A stretch of 64,000 nucleotides of DNA from Antitrichia curtipendula (GCA_951230915.1 OX579635.1:38626001-38690000); one strand, 5' to 3'. Positions 20,271 through 33,060 are shown, numbered from the stretch's first letter. Translations and numbers: made by a program. The notes: generated by a model from the sequence alone, not told the origin.

Positions 20271-21585
20271 ATTATTAAAAGAAACTAGCATCCTAATGTT
20301 ATGTTTGATGTCCAAAAAATTTGACGTCCAGTTTTTAGACGTCAAAAAAAAACCGGGTTTCTTCTAGTGTGTCTTTTACAAGACAAGCATTTATTATTCT
20401 GTATTGTATAGAGAATGCATTCATTTAAAGGTTTGTAGTTTATTAATTGTACTCTATAAATTGATTGGACCAATCACATTGGGGTCAAGAGGGTGGTTTG
20501 ATTTTCAAGTGAAAACTTATTATATAAGTGAACTTCTTGGCTTTTCTTATAATAGACCAAATGACCTATATGATATCTTGTAGAAGGTAAATGTTAGTGG
20601 TTATAAAGAGCTTGGATCTTGAGATAACATTGATCTGTCCTTTTAGTAAGGGTGTAATATTAGAATCCTTGACAAATTAGTGTCACTACAATTTAATTTT
20701 GTGGAAATTGGTTCAATACTATAATATTTCAACTTGCATTAATTAAAATAATGGGACCTTGACAAATTAATGTCACATAATAATGGAATTAACTATGGTA
20801 CAATATGGAGAACAAGTATGAAGAGCAAACAATAATGCAATATTATTAAAGTAATTAATTGGCATCAAAACATCACTAAAATAATGTTATACAACTATAA
20901 TAATGATAATAATAATAATATCAATTTATTAAAACAAAATAAAATAAAAAATATTTTTAATACTAATAGTACTTATAAAATTATTTTAAATATAAATATT
21001 GAAGGTTTGTAAAGATTGAGTTTGACAAGTCATGATGATGGCACTATAGAATTCCTTGGAATCACTTACACTAAAGGAAGTTTGAATAATTTTTTTTTTT
21101 TTTTGCATCGAGTTGAACATGTGGTGTAGTTCATCAAGTTGAATATGTGGTGTAGTACCTCCAAGGCTCCAACTACTCTTCATTCATGTTGGTCTATAGA
21201 TTACATTTTTTGACTACTACAAGATACAACAAAACCTATCACTAGAAGAAATATGGTATAATGGAAGATTCAAAGTTCCCATATGTCAATCAAAGAAACA
21301 AACCACAAAAAGGCCTACATGACAATTTAGGCCCTCTTTGCACCAAATCAAGAGGTTAGGGGACCAAATTTTTGAAGGTTTTGATTGGCTAAAATCAATA
21401 ATTCCTTGAAAAATGAATTCACACCATGAAATGAGAGGTCATGAGTCTCTAAGAAGACTCAATGACGTGGAATACAGTTCTTTCTATATGGCAGTAGAAA
21501 CCCTCAAACTTTGAGCCCTTTAGAATTATAGGTAGATCCACCTTGAGGTGATTCTAGCTACGACTCCAAGGGATTTTACTACAAA
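20271..21585. other. intergenic AT-rich DNA
   Basis: No gene is supported. A CACTA-like right end (TTTCTTCTAGTG, ending 20369) and an isolated CACTA-like left end (CACTAGAAGAAA from about 21244) occur without clear partners. CTTGACAAATTARTGTCAC is repeated at about 20668 and 20759. A T-run sits at about 21090-21104. Confidence 0.5.
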
Positions 21586-22331
21586 GGGTCATTGCAAGAA
21601 AGATTGTTCAAAAAGCGTAGCATTTTGCACTAGTACTCATTTTTTTCTTCGGAAGCACTTTAAAATTTTTAAAAACAATTTCTAAAAAATGTAGAAAAAA
21701 ATGTTTAATGTATACACCTTTGAGAGAAGGTACTCTATGAAAGAAAAACATAGAAAAGTTCTCTAAATAGGAGAACTAGAAAAGTACAAAATCTTATAAA
21801 AATAGATACTGTCACTATAGTTTTACATTTTAATTTGTAAAAAATAGGAAAAGCTAATTTTTTTTAAACTAAAAATTGGCCATTTGGGAAAAATTCATAG
21901 TGATGAGATTTCACCAAAAGATTGATTTTAGAACCATCTTCATTGTTCAAAAATTGCACATAATGGGAGTGTTGTTTATAGTCATGTAGAGGACACAAAA
22001 TAATATATTTTTAGATTTCTTTTGGTAGGAATATGATTTTCTACCATGCAAATATACCACAAAAATTTCAACTCTAAATTATTAAATTTGGAGACTCCTA
22101 CCGTAGTAAAAAACCTTAACCTCATTTGTGACAAATTAACAAAAATGATTTGTAAATTTAAAAAGATTTTTTTTTAATTTAAAAAAATAGGGATATGATT
22201 ACCATCAAATTAGGCATCTCCAATAAAAATTTCAAATTATTGAGGTTCATGCTTCAAAAGTTATAGAGGATGACAAGAAGGTATACCCTCATTGTGACTT
22301 GAAATAGGACCAGTCTTTCTTGCAATGACCC
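21586..22331. mobile_element. miniature element with GGGTCATTGCAAGAAAGA ends
   Basis: The left end GGGTCATTGCAAGAAAGA is matched by TCTTTCTTGCAATGACCC at the right, followed inward by a further partial match (TTGTTC against GACCAG). The 746 bp between have no coding frame. The terminal repeat of about 20-24 bp indicates a DNA-transposon MITE. No target duplication is evident. Confidence 0.55.
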
Positions 22332-22554
22332 CAATGTGCTATTCTAATTTTTTTAAATTCATTTCATGCTTTTTTGGCAATTTCCACCAATCCATAGGAA
22401 GACTTTCAATGGCAAACAAAGGGGCTTGGAGATGGAAACTTTTCAATTTTCGAGCCCTTGTTTTTTATGTAAACCAAGCCTTAGACCACTTAAGGATCTT
22501 TTCAAGAGTCATATCCTTAGTCCTCAACTATTGAATGCTCACTCCTCTAGTGTA

Positions 22555-23450
22555 TTAACCCTTAAAGTCTCAAAGTCCCTACAAGGAACACTTGGAATTT
22601 TGGGTATACTCATCTGATCTCAATTTTTGACATGGTTTTTTGAAGCTTTCTTTGAAGATAGAAAATCAGATCAACTTTCTGGGAATATCATTTTTATTTC
22701 AATTGGTGCTCGGGAACAAAAGTTATGTCACCATAAGTCCAAAAAACATCTCGAGGGGCAGTCCAAAAATCACAAAAAGTTGAATTTTTTAATTTTTAAT
22801 TTTTTTCTTGAAGATTCTATTTATGTCTACATTGAAAGCTTTAGTTCATTCTATTTGGACATGATGAGAAAGTTATAGATAATCTTATTTTTTGGGCAAT
22901 CTAAGCATCTTTTTGAAAAATTAACGTATAGAATTCATTTTTGAATGTAATATTTATAATTTTTCAAAAAAAATTGTTAGGTAGGGTTACAATTGCTTGC
23001 TAAAACAATCCCACTATTGGAATTATTGTGTTTCAATTCCATCTTAAAGCTATTAACTATTTAGTTATCCCTTCAATCTTGAACCTACTTCTATTTTTAT
23101 TTTTTTTATGAATGAAAACTTGGAAGTTTTTTTGTTGAATATTTTTTCTAAAATTATGAACTCAATGCTTCAATATAAAAAATTAGAAGTTAAGAAGATT
23201 CAAAGTCAAAAAATCTAGTCAATCAAGGTGTATGAAAAATTATTTTCTTCACTTTAAATGCAAATATCTTGCAATCCACATTTTTAAAGTTTTTGAAATT
23301 TTTTCCATGCATTTTTATGCTAGTTTAGTACATGTTCTACAATTAGATATGCAGGAAAAAACAAGTTCTAAAGTTTTTTTCTCTTTGCAATAGAAATGGC
23401 AATTTTGAGTGTTTTTTTATGGAAAAAAGCCTTGGAACTTTACATGTTAA
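22555..23450 (+). mobile_element. TTAA element, subtype B, decayed
   Basis: Starts TTAACCCTTAAAG and ends CTTTACATGTTAA. The interior follows subtype B (GGCAC/CACCATAAG block, TTGAAAGCTTTAGTTCATTC, ATTTGGAC, then TTGCAATCC). At 896 bp it represents the longer version of the nested 589-bp element. Its right-hand TTAA is shared with the left end of a TA-AGGTA element. Confidence 0.65.
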
Positions 23451-23690
23451 GGTAGGAGGTTCATAAAGCACCCATTAAAGAGTCCTCTGACAATTAATTT
23501 GGAGAAGTTAGACTCCTTAAATTGTTTTTCAGTAAAAATGTTTTTAAAAGACAAATGGAATTGGCATCTAATCCAAGTCGCTTCATATTTTTGGAGCTTC
23601 ATAGAATCAGTTATAAATTTTTGAAGTTGAAACCTAATGGTCACTAAAAGCATCCACTTCCTAAGTGTACACTATTTGTATATTGCTAGT
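23448..23690 (+). mobile_element. TA-AGGTA element (family C), right end missing
   Basis: Begins TAAGGTAGGAGGTTC and continues with the family interior (CAAATGGAATTGGCATCTAA, TTTTTGGAGCTTCATAGAAT) as far as GTGTACACTATTTGTA. The right part and terminal repeat are absent. Confidence 0.6.
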
Positions 23691-24036
23691 CTAATGCAAA
23701 AGGAAGACAATCTAGAGCCTAAGGACTTCATAAACATCCACTCTCTTACATTCCAATAATAGGAACCATCTCAACCTCTTTTTTCGATTAATTTGAAGTG
23801 ATATTTCCTTTTAAAACCAAAGTTATTCTTCCCCAAAGATGTCTTTCTCAACTTCCAGTGGATGCGCGATAAGGGCACTCAAGCAAATCAATAGAAGATG
23901 TTCCTCTATCATAGAAGATCAATGGTACAAAACCTTTAGAGGTCAGTTGTGGCATGTTGTGGCAGGACACTAAATCCGTACTATGAAGCAGAGCAAGCAA
24001 AGTAAAAACGTAGATTCTTAGGGGTAAAAATAAAAT

Positions 24037-24255
24037 CCTGCCCTCTATTTTGCACCATGTTTAGGGTATGCTATAAACCTCTTTTAGGTAATTTGAGGTC
24101 TTTGATTGCAAATAGGAATTCAGAATTTGCAAAAAATAAATCATGTGTGAAAAATATAAATTTCCTGCATTTTTTTCCACGGTAAAATTCCAACATTTTC
24201 ACCTTGTTCGTCCCACTTTGTCAAATAGGTTCATCATCCTTCATTGTTGAGGAGC
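24037..24255 (+). repeat. dispersed repeat F, copy 2
   Basis: Second copy of the sequence at 5779-5985 in the same orientation, with the same blocks in order. Class unknown. Confidence 0.45.
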
Positions 24256-24300
24256 TACTCTAGGTCAAAAATGTGAGAGTTGTTCGTTTCTCTCACTTGG

Positions 24301-24776
24301 TAAGGTAGAACATTCCATAGTGGTTAGATGACCCATAGTGGACACCTAGGGAATGACCCCATTATGGGGTTTTTCAGTTTGTGAGATTTTGGCTTCAATG
24401 CATGTCTTACATGACATTAATCAAGTGATTAGGAACTTCATTAGGAACTTCCAATTTTTCAGTGAAAATTGATTGTAAGAATTGACTTTTTAGGTTTTTC
24501 ATATTAGAAAATACTATGACTGTTTTGGGTGAACAAAATGAGCATGATGCATTCAGATTTTGTTGGTTCTAAGGTAGTCTACAGACTCTTTTGGGTCATG
24601 ACGCACTGAACACTTCAAAAATTCATAGGAAATTCATACTTTGTCAAAATAACATAATTTCAATTGCTTTCACTGTTTCTTACACTTATACTACTGTGGG
24701 AAAAAAATTGAAAAATTTCAGCTAACCACATGAGGTGAAACTCCTAATTCTGACCACAATGGGCTCTTTTACCTTA
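24301..24776. mobile_element. TA-AGGTA element, subtype E, copy 1
   Basis: The left end TAAGGTAGAACATTCCATAG...GGTTAG is matched at the right by the inverse of TAAGGTAAAAGAGCCCATTG...GGTCAG. It is flanked by TA and is 476 bp. The interior (AGTCTACAGACT, AAATTCATA, CATACTTTGTC) also occurs in the neighbour at 24850-25366, so the two belong to one family. Confidence 0.6.
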
Positions 24777-24849
24777 TATGTAGTCACATTCTCCAACACC
24801 GGTGAAATTATTTTTCTTGAGATTACCATAACCACTCCCTAACTTCAGT

Positions 24850-25366
24850 TAAGGTAAACCAGCCTATGACATGCCAACTGTCTAATGCAGACATCTACAT
24901 AACCCCCCCATTACAGTCGATTTCAGATTTTTGCTTCTACAATTTAATTAGGTTGGTTAGTGGCCCACATTAGTGCATTAGGTGATTGTGATAGAATTAG
25001 TAATGACTGTCATAGGACACTTACACATTGTGAGTGTAAACTCATCATAAAGAGTTTTTTTTTTATTCCTTTGTGTGATGGCCACATTAAAAATTCTTGT
25101 GGTTGTGTTAGGAAATCTGAAGACTGCATTAGGTGGTAAGATGACCATCATGAAGACATATTTTATTGATTTCAAATAGTCTACAGACTGTTTTGGAAAA
25201 ATACTTAAAAAATTCATAACAAATTCCTACTTTGTCCAAAAACTAAAATTTTAACTGCTTCTTTCATTTCTCAAAGTTGTCTCTGTTAGAAAAAAATCTG
25301 ATTTTATTTTGCTAATGGCAACATACCAAATCAATCATTCTGCTTGTCATAGGCTGGTTTACCTTA
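24850..25366. mobile_element. TA-AGGTA element, subtype E, copy 2
   Basis: TAAGGTAAACCAGCCTATGA at 24850 and its inverse TCATAGGCTGGTTTACCTTA ending at 25366 form a 20-bp perfect terminal repeat, with a further CA beyond it. Length is 517 bp. The ends fit TA target duplication. The interior shares blocks with 24301-24776 (AGTCTACAGACTG, TACTTTGTCC). No coding frame. Confidence 0.75.
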
Positions 25367-25449
25367 TACTGTATGTGAATTCAGTACACTGTCTCAGTGT
25401 TCCCATTGTTGGAGGCAAAAGATTTTGCACTTTTGCATTGGAGTGTGGC

Positions 25450-25468
25450 AAAAAAAAAAAAAAAAAAA
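25450..25468 (+). repeat. poly(A) run
   Basis: A run of about 18 A. It could be the tail of an old retroposed sequence, but nothing upstream is recognisable. Confidence 0.6.
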
Positions 25469-25617
25469 CTGAATTGGAAATTATTCCTTAAAGAGATTCC
25501 ATCGCTTCACTTCGGTACGTGCAGCTAAGCTTAGTGGTGACGGAGCTCCTTACGCACCCCTGATTGACAACCGAGTTTTTTAAACATAAGTTAGTTGGAA
25601 GCGTGTCGCTTTGAAAT

Positions 25618-25868
25618 GGATCTCAATATTTTGGTTGCACGAGATATTTCAGGAGGTGGGCCCTTTGCCCTCTCAAATTTCTGGCTTTCTCATTTTAGGG
25701 GTCCGGAGGCTTTTTTCTTGAATTTTTTTTGGCAAATTTGGGGCCTGCGGCTCCAAGTTACTCTAGGAGGTACCCTTCTACTTTGAAAAAACCAAAAAAA
25801 ACAGGGGCAGGTTTTACCCCCCCCGCCCCCCCCCCGAAATATCTCGTGCAACCAATTTATCGAGATCC
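25618..25868. mobile_element. Mutator-type MITE with intact 9-bp target duplication
   Basis: The 251-bp element is flanked on both sides by the identical 9-mer CTTTGAAAT (25609-25617 and 25869-25877), the duplication size typical of Mutator-like elements. The terminal inverted repeats are about 35 bp: GGATCTC, an AT spacer, TTGGTTGCACGAGATATTTC and a G-rich stretch, matched at the right through a C-rich run. The identical duplication suggests a fairly recent insertion. No transposase. Confidence 0.8.
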
Positions 25869-25880
25869 CTTTGAAATGGA

Positions 25881-27411
25881 ACAGTCTTGAATTGCTCACC
25901 CAATTTGTCATGTTCTTTGATTCTCAAAATGCACTGATTTGTCCCCTAAAATAGTGTGCGTGTGCCACGCACTCATGTAACTTTCAACCGTCACACTAAC
26001 TAATTTGCTATTTTTGTTTTTGTTTTTTGTTTTTTGTTTTGTTTGAAAGAGCGCACTAATTTGCTAATTTCGACCTCTGGAAACTCAGTGAGTGAGGTCA
26101 GTAAACTGAAACTCATTTTTTAGTTGGCCTGTAGTCACTTTTTTTTTTTATTAATATTTGCGAGCATCAATGCAACTTCGGATTTTGGGAAAAATCTGAT
26201 TCCAACTCTCTGACTGGCAGCAGCAGCTCTAGAGTGAGAAATCCTTTATAGTAATTTTTTTCATAACATTGCTTACCAATGAGGCGGAGGTTCCTCACTT
26301 TTGCATCCTTGAAAAGGGGGATCCCTTGAGCTAACAAAATTTGTCTTTTTCGTGGCTCCTCGTCCAACCCCAATCCTTGGATTACCTAATATGTCCCTCC
26401 CAGGTATTTGGTAAAGCATAATACCTTCCCAACATGGGAGGACCATTGCTTGGATATATAGTGTTATGTTCCTCCTTCCGCAAGAATCAATAGTTTTTTT
26501 CTTCCATGGTGGTTGGTTTCCTTTTCTCAATTTCAAAATCTTTTGGATTTTGTAATTCCATTATCATTTTCTTACCAATCTATTTTTTTTCAAACAAGAA
26601 ATTTATATTGATTGTTAGTTTCAAACTTGAAGTACTAAATTCATTGCATTTTTTGGGCAAGAATTGAACTTGGCATATCTTGTTACCACACGAAAATGAA
26701 GAATTCTTTCAACTCTTCTAAGATGGAGTTGAAAATGGTAATAAAAAGGGTGAGGCTACAATGAGCAGAGGAAGAACACCAATACATCCAAGAACAAATT
26801 AGGATCAAGAACAAGATCACTATGCCAAGGAGCACTAGATCGAAGCATGCAAGTCAAGAAGGAGGTGGAGTATCATACAACCCACAACGCAAAAGGCAAG
26901 GTTGGCATACAACCCAACAATGTAACAACGTAAGGAACCCAACGTATGGGGCAAGCAATTTAGTAGTGGTGAGAGGCGAGAGCCTACAATGGATGGAACT
27001 AGAGCACATTAGTGTGTGTGCAAGGATTTAATCAAGCTCAATATGTAAGCAAGTTGACATTTTAGAGGAATTGTTTGTCAATGATGAAAAGTAAAAGCAT
27101 ATCAATAAATCATATACCAAAGTACATATTAGAATACACCCTCCTAAAATTAAGATTCTACTTTTGGAATTGTTAACCTTTTAAGTACTAAGAATTCATG
27201 GTTTTAAGTTGCATACTTTGAATGATTATATTGTAGAAAGTATAATGGAAATGGAAAAATTTATTATATCATTAGCTTGAGTGAAGAACATTGCATGCAT
27301 TGGTTTAAGTAAATAATTATTAAAATTAGATTTTTAAAAACATAAAAAAACTCTTCAAAATTGCTTTAAAGATGTGAGGCCCAATTTGGACTTCTTAGTC
27401 ATTAACCCCTA
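25881..27411. other. intergenic; SINE-like fragment and simple sequence
   Basis: No gene is supported. A T-rich stretch of TTTTTG units lies at about 26013-26044. About 26353-26465 resembles 5554-5672 and may belong to a SINE-like repeat. Frames around 26822-27031 have no recognisable homology. Confidence 0.45.
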
Positions 27412-28322
27412 AAGTTCCATGACTATGTTTTCACCAAAAACAATCAAGAACTGCCATTTTAAGTACGAGTATCAAATTTTTCAAAAACAACTTTTTTTGA
27501 CACTTGTAATTGTAGCCTCTTGTATTATGCTGACTTGAGAACATGTGGTAAAAATTTCAGAAACTTCCACCATGTGGATTGCAAGATATAAGCATTAAAA
27601 TCATTTTTTTGGCCCTGCAAAAAAATGGACAGCTGCACTTCACAAGCTCACTTTTCTACGAAAAAATGTCCAAAATGGTGGTGCTTCTTTGGATTCATTT
27701 TCCTTAGAGAAGTTGACTACATGCTCAAAAAAATTCACATCATTTGGAGTTGTACAACATATAGGAAAAATATAGTAAGTAGAAAGAAGTAGAGAATGAT
27801 TCAAAATACAAAATTGTTAAGAAATTGGTTATGGAATTGAAAAATGCCAATCCCAATGGTTGAAATGTTGTAATAAACAATCTGCATCCTATGATTTTAT
27901 TTTTTTCAATTTTTTTGAAAATTGAGTAAGATAGAGGACTTCAAAGTTTATTTAAGAGTAGAGAATCGATAACTACCTGCAAACTCAAATTCCTCATAAC
28001 TTTTGACTCACTGGTCAAAATGGAATGATTAAAAGCTTTCCACATATATATAACTCTAGAAAATCAAATTCAAATTTTTGTTTATGAAAAAAAAAAAATA
28101 ATAATCTATCCAGACTGCCCAGCCGAGGAAAAAAGTAACATATTGGGCCATAACTTTTGACTCACATTTTCAAATGTCATTAAAATTAGTGCGTATGAAA
28201 GATGTTCCTCATACACAACTTCTATTAAAATTTCAACCAAAAATACAAAAATCTCCGATCACAAGTACTTGCCCAAAAAATTTGTATTGCTAGAAAATAC
28301 ATGCTGGTCCTTTAGGGATTAA
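27412..28322 (+). mobile_element. TTAA-CCCCTAAAG element, forward
   Basis: A near full-length copy (911 bp) from TTAACCCCTAAAGTTCC to GGTCCTTTAGGGATTAA. All family blocks are present: GACTATGTTTTCACCAAAAA, TGGATTGCAAGATAT, CTGCACTTCACAAG, CAATCCCAATGGTTG and the right-hand TGGTCC. One substitution breaks the right terminal repeat. Confidence 0.8.
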
Positions 28323-28619
28323 AGGGTTAATTAATAAATGTAGATGAAGATTTTAGCCTTGCTTTGAACAAAAAATCATATATCAAAGTTAATTTGTTAG
28401 AGTATACTTTCCTAAAATTTTACCTTAGATCATGTCACTTGGAATTCAAAAAAATGTATCTTCAACTCTCTAAATGTATCTTTCCAAATGGTTAGGTGTT
28501 GTCTTTCAAACTTCTTACACAAAAATGTATAGATCCTAGAACTTGATACTCTCCATGATATTTTGAAGAAATAAGTTGGAAATACATATTAAAAATTTCA
28601 ACAAAATACTGTATATTCA

Positions 28620-29196
28620 TACTTAGAAAAAATAGTAAATAGAAAGAAATAGAGAATGGCTTAAAATACTAAATTGTTAAAAATTTAGTTATGGAATTGA
28701 AAAATTCCAATCTCAATGGTTTTTAAACTGTAATAAAAAATCTACATTTAATGAATTTTTTTCTAAAAATATTAAAAATTGAATTAAATAGAAAACTTCA
28801 AAGTTTATTTTAGAATAAAGATTCCATAATTACTCGCAGCCTAAAACTCCTCATAACTTTCATCTTATTAATCAAAATGGTATGATTCAAAGTTTTCTAT
28901 GTACATACAAATTTAACTATCTAAAAAGCTAAGTTCAATTTTTTTCTTTCTAAAAGTGATTTTTTTAGATGCCTAGGGTGTCTGGGAAGCAATGCAAACT
29001 ACATATCGTACAATAACTTCTTAACCATGTAGACTATGTAGTCGAAAGTTATGAAAATTGTTGTGCCTTGAAGCTATTCCTCAACCACATGTTGTGTGAA
29101 AATTTCAAAGCAAAAAAATTGAAAATTTAATTCTTAGTGAGTTGCCCTAAATTGTTATGTTGCCAAAAAAATGCGGATTGGTCCACTAGGGAATAA
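28620..29196 (+). mobile_element. TTAA element, forward, left part deleted
   Basis: Contains only the right-hand 60 percent of the family (from AAAAAATAGTAAATAGAAAG through TTATGTTGCCAAAAAAATGC and TTGGTCC) and ends at the decayed CTAGGGAATAA. It lies 300 bp from the full copy at 27412-28322 in the same orientation. Confidence 0.65.
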
Positions 29197-29799
29197 TCTA
29201 CGAGACATACCAAAGACTATATGTCTTGTTTGTAGTGGAAAAAATTATTTTAAAATTTGTTTCAGTATTTTATAAAAGAGGTTTATAATTGAGTACAAGG
29301 CCGTTGCAAACATTCAGATTCATAATCAACTTTTGAACCATGATTGCATGATTACAACTTTTATGTTTTCACTTTAAATTTATAATTTGTGCATTCACGT
29401 TTATATTGTGTCTTTTTTAATATAAGTGTCCTATTTTTTAATATAAGTGTCTTAAACTTAGGCTCAATATTAATTGTGAGTCTCTATATAACCATGTGCA
29501 CAATCAACTTCCTTGTCCTCAAAGGTATGTAGACTTCAAATTGCCCCAAACCCACTTGCAATATCTATTTTAGATCCCAAGCTAGCCTATTGCAACCTAA
29601 TGTAGTGAAAGGTCTAAGTTGCAGTATGACAACTTCAAGGTGAATTTGGAATTGAAAGGTTGGAATCAGGTTGAAAAAATACCATGTTTTGAATTCAATA
29701 AATACACATAGCAATAGATTCTACACATAGCAAAATCTTCTTTCACTATTCTATAGGCTTGAAGAACACTTTGGGTTACCATTTCAATCATTTAGAAGA

Positions 29800-30735
29800 T
29801 TAACTTCTAAAGGACCAAATGAGTTTTTTGGCAACAAAGCGATTTGGGGCGCTCACTACAGATAGGACTTTTATTTTTTTGCTTTTAAATTTTCACACCA
29901 CATGTAACAAAAGAGTAGCTTTAAGACCCAACAATTTTCATGACTTTTGACTATATAGATAAAAAATTATTGTATGATACATAGTTTACTTTGAACTTCG
30001 GGCAGCCTAGACAACTCAAAAAGATTCTTAAAAAATCACTATTTTAAATCTAGAATCTAGGATTTATAAATATGTGGAAAGCTTTAAATCATTCCATTTT
30101 AATCAATGAGATGAAAATTATGAAGAATTTTAGTTTGTGTGTAGTTATGGGTTTTCTACTCTAAAATAAACTTTGAAGTCCTTTATATAATTCAATTTTC
30201 AGTATTTTTTGAAAAAATAAAATCATAGGACGTAGACTGATTATAACAATATAACAACATTTGGGATTGACATTTCTCAATTCTATAACTAAATTTTCAA
30301 CAATTTAGTATTTTGAGCCATTCTCTACTTCTTTCTACTTACTAATTTTTTCCCTGTATGTTGTACATTTCAAATGATTTGAAAATTTTCAAGCATGTAG
30401 CCAACTTGCCTTGAAGAATGAATTCAAAAAAGTAACACCAACATGGAAATTTTTCATACAAATGTGACCTTGTAAAGTGCAACTGCCCAAATTTTTGCAA
30501 GGCCAAATAAATGATTTTTGTCACTTCAAATGCTAATATCTTGCAATCTACAAGGTGAAAGTTTCTGAAATTATTTCCACATCTTCTCAAACCAACATAC
30601 TACAAGATTATGTGGTTACATATGTCCAAAAATGTTTTCTTTTTCTAAAATTTGGTACTTGTACTAGAAATGGTAGTTTTAGAACGTTTTTGGTAAAAAA
30701 AAGATTGTAAAAAAACTACAGGGGTTAGGGGTTAA
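29800..30735 (-). mobile_element. TTAA-CCCCTAAAG element, reverse
   Basis: TTAACTTCTAAAGGACC at the left and an AGGGGTTAGGGGTTAA end at the right enclose 936 bp with the family interior inverted. The right end carries a short tandem copy of GGGGTTA. No coding frame. Confidence 0.75.
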
Positions 30736-31778
30736 GAGAGACACATTACAATCCAAATGAATCATAATAGTCCCTTCTAAGGACAACAAGAGGAACCTTT
30801 TGCTTTTATCAATTATAATGAGTCTTTTTTGCTCAAGAAGAAGTTGAATAAAATACATGTGACTATTTCGCAGATATAAAGAAATACTTTCTAAAGAAAT
30901 TTTAAACTATAGAAGACAAAATATGTGTAATGACCCAAGGAAAGATTATCCCTTGAACTATCCCTTCAAAAGATGCAAGCACGTCTTGTTCATGTAATTT
31001 CCTTCCCCCCTTTGAAAAAATCCAAATCCTTTGATGTGCTTAGAAAAATTCAGCTCTCCTTCCCATGATGTCAATCTCAATTGCACAAAATAACTAAAAC
31101 AAAATGAGATGTAAAAATATTGAAGGAGGCCAAACAGAAGAAAGAAGGTAGCAATTCATGTCCTGGTGAATGTAAAACATCGGTGGTAGACTAGCTCATT
31201 GTGCAATGACACCTATGTACTTGCGGACAATATAACTATCTTGGAAGAAGGCTTCCTTTCCATTTATTGCTTTCCTTGCGTGATCTTCACCAAGTAAGCA
31301 TTTTTGGACATGTTGTCTCTCTTTGCAAGCAATATTTGAAGTTTTATATTTTCAAATGCCATTTTTTAAGCAACATATTGAGTCCTATGATTTGTTTTTT
31401 TTCCTTATTGTGCAACTTGACTAAACTCTCTATGAAATGAGACAAAGCAAAATATAAAAAGTGAGATGAAATAGAGCACTTCAAGGATTCTTATAAATCT
31501 TCAACTGTCATTTTGATCTAGCTTCATTTTTGTAGGAGCCAACTACCTATTATTTTGCATTCCGCTTGAAATTCAGTCATTTTTATATTATTTTCAGAGG
31601 CAGTCAACCGAATTGATGCATGTAGAGGAGGATTCTATGATGCAATATTTGATTAGTCTATTTTCACCATTGCATGTAGTGTTTGGAGGTGAATTGGGAA
31701 AATTAGGGTTTGGCAATTTGTATCTTGATTTGTGAGGGTGCTAATGCTTTGAATTGCAGTGGAATGGGATACTCGCTT
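30736..31778. other. intergenic AT-rich DNA
   Basis: I see no gene, RNA gene or repeat boundary that I can support. Frames are under 80 codons. Confidence 0.5.
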
Positions 31779-32332
31779 GGGGGGTGCACTTAGTTCTACT
31801 ACAACAAATCATGTGCGAACAAGTGGTTTCTAATAAACAATAATTTCAACCTAAAATTTTGAGCATTGTTTAATAATGACTATAGGTTTCTATTGCCAAA
31901 ATTTCCAACTCAAATAAAATACGACATGAGTTCTAGAAGAGGTTGAAGATGAACTAAAATGGCATGTTTTTCAACTCAAATAATTATAGAGAATGCATTC
32001 AGATGACCATTGAATCAATATTCAACTCAAATGAGCTTTCAATAGAGAGTTCTTTTTAGGAATTTTTTGTTCATTTTTTAGACAATTTTTTCTTATATAA
32101 TATAAGGGTGTGAAAGTTATTTTTCAGTTCTATAGTGTATCTTTTTATTTCAAAAATATGTAACTAATTATTATTAGTAAATAAAAATATCAATAATTCC
32201 AAACATAAACTTTCAAGTAGGAAAATCTTTTCATATTTTTTTAATTTTTTTAAATGAAATTTCAAAAATTATATAGGGGGTTCAAAGTTTTGTTCACGCA
32301 TGGTTTCTAATGGATACTCTAAGTGAACTCCC
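31779..32332. mobile_element. dispersed MITE D, copy 1
   Basis: The left end GGGGGGTGCACTTAG...AACAA is mirrored at the right by CTAAGTGAACTCCC, with an imperfect terminal repeat of about 43 bp. A second copy of the same length (554 bp) and high identity is at 59258-59811. G-rich ends of this length fit a DNA transposon, but I find no convincing target duplication. Confidence 0.6.
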
Positions 32333-32856
32333 TGAGGATGCTTGTGAATTTTGAGTAAGGAATTTAGTATTAGAGGGTGTTTGAAATTTTGAATGCTCAA
32401 ATTTTATGATAGTTGTATAATTATTATTTGATGGTCTTCATTATTTTTGTTGTTAATTAATGCTTCCTAATTCACTTATTTATGTATTTCTAAATGCTTT
32501 TCTTTTCATCTACGGACAATTTTAGAAGCTAGAAGGAGACAAAGAAGGAAAAGGAGATATGAATTTGTATAAAAATTTTACAACCAATGGAAAATTGACA
32601 TGTTTAACCTTCTTGTAAATCATGTATTTTTATTTTTTATTTATAATTTTTGACATGGTTTGTCACTATCACTATCACCTTAAAAGAGGCAGTAAATGCT
32701 TGTACACAAAGGGGTGATGATGGATCATCCTACCTTTGGGTAGATAGCTTCATTCAAGACCCAATTTCACTCTCTTGCATCTTAATATTGTATAAATTGC
32801 ACACAATGTGCAATTGAGTTCAAAGGGTTGGAATTAGGTTGAAAATTCACCATTCA

Positions 32857-33060
32857 TTAACTCCTAAAGTCCCAAGAACCTCCTCTGCGGACTCTTGAAG
32901 GTTCTTGCAAGTATCTACAATCTCATTTTTTGACAAGTTCTTTTGAATTTTTTTTCAAGGTTCACAATTCAAGAAACTTAGCAGTAATTACATGTCTCAT
33001 CCAAAAATAATAATAATTTTGAAATGCATGATTTTCAATTGCTAATCTTACAAAAAAATA
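32857..33060 (+). mobile_element. TTAA element, subtype B, left fragment
   Basis: Starts TTAACTCCTAAAGTCCC and follows subtype B for roughly 100-200 bp (CAATCTCATTTTTTGACA). No right end is present before the next element at 33089, so this is a truncated copy. Confidence 0.4.

Noticed and set aside
20359..21255. CACTA-like ends TTTCTTCTAGTG and CACTAGAAGAAA as one element
   Set aside because: The two ends face away from each other's expected orientation and no 3-bp duplication fits, so they are remnants of separate elements at best.
25450..25500. poly(A) run as the tail of a processed pseudogene
   Set aside because: The sequence upstream belongs to a TA-AGGTA element, not to a recognisable transcript.
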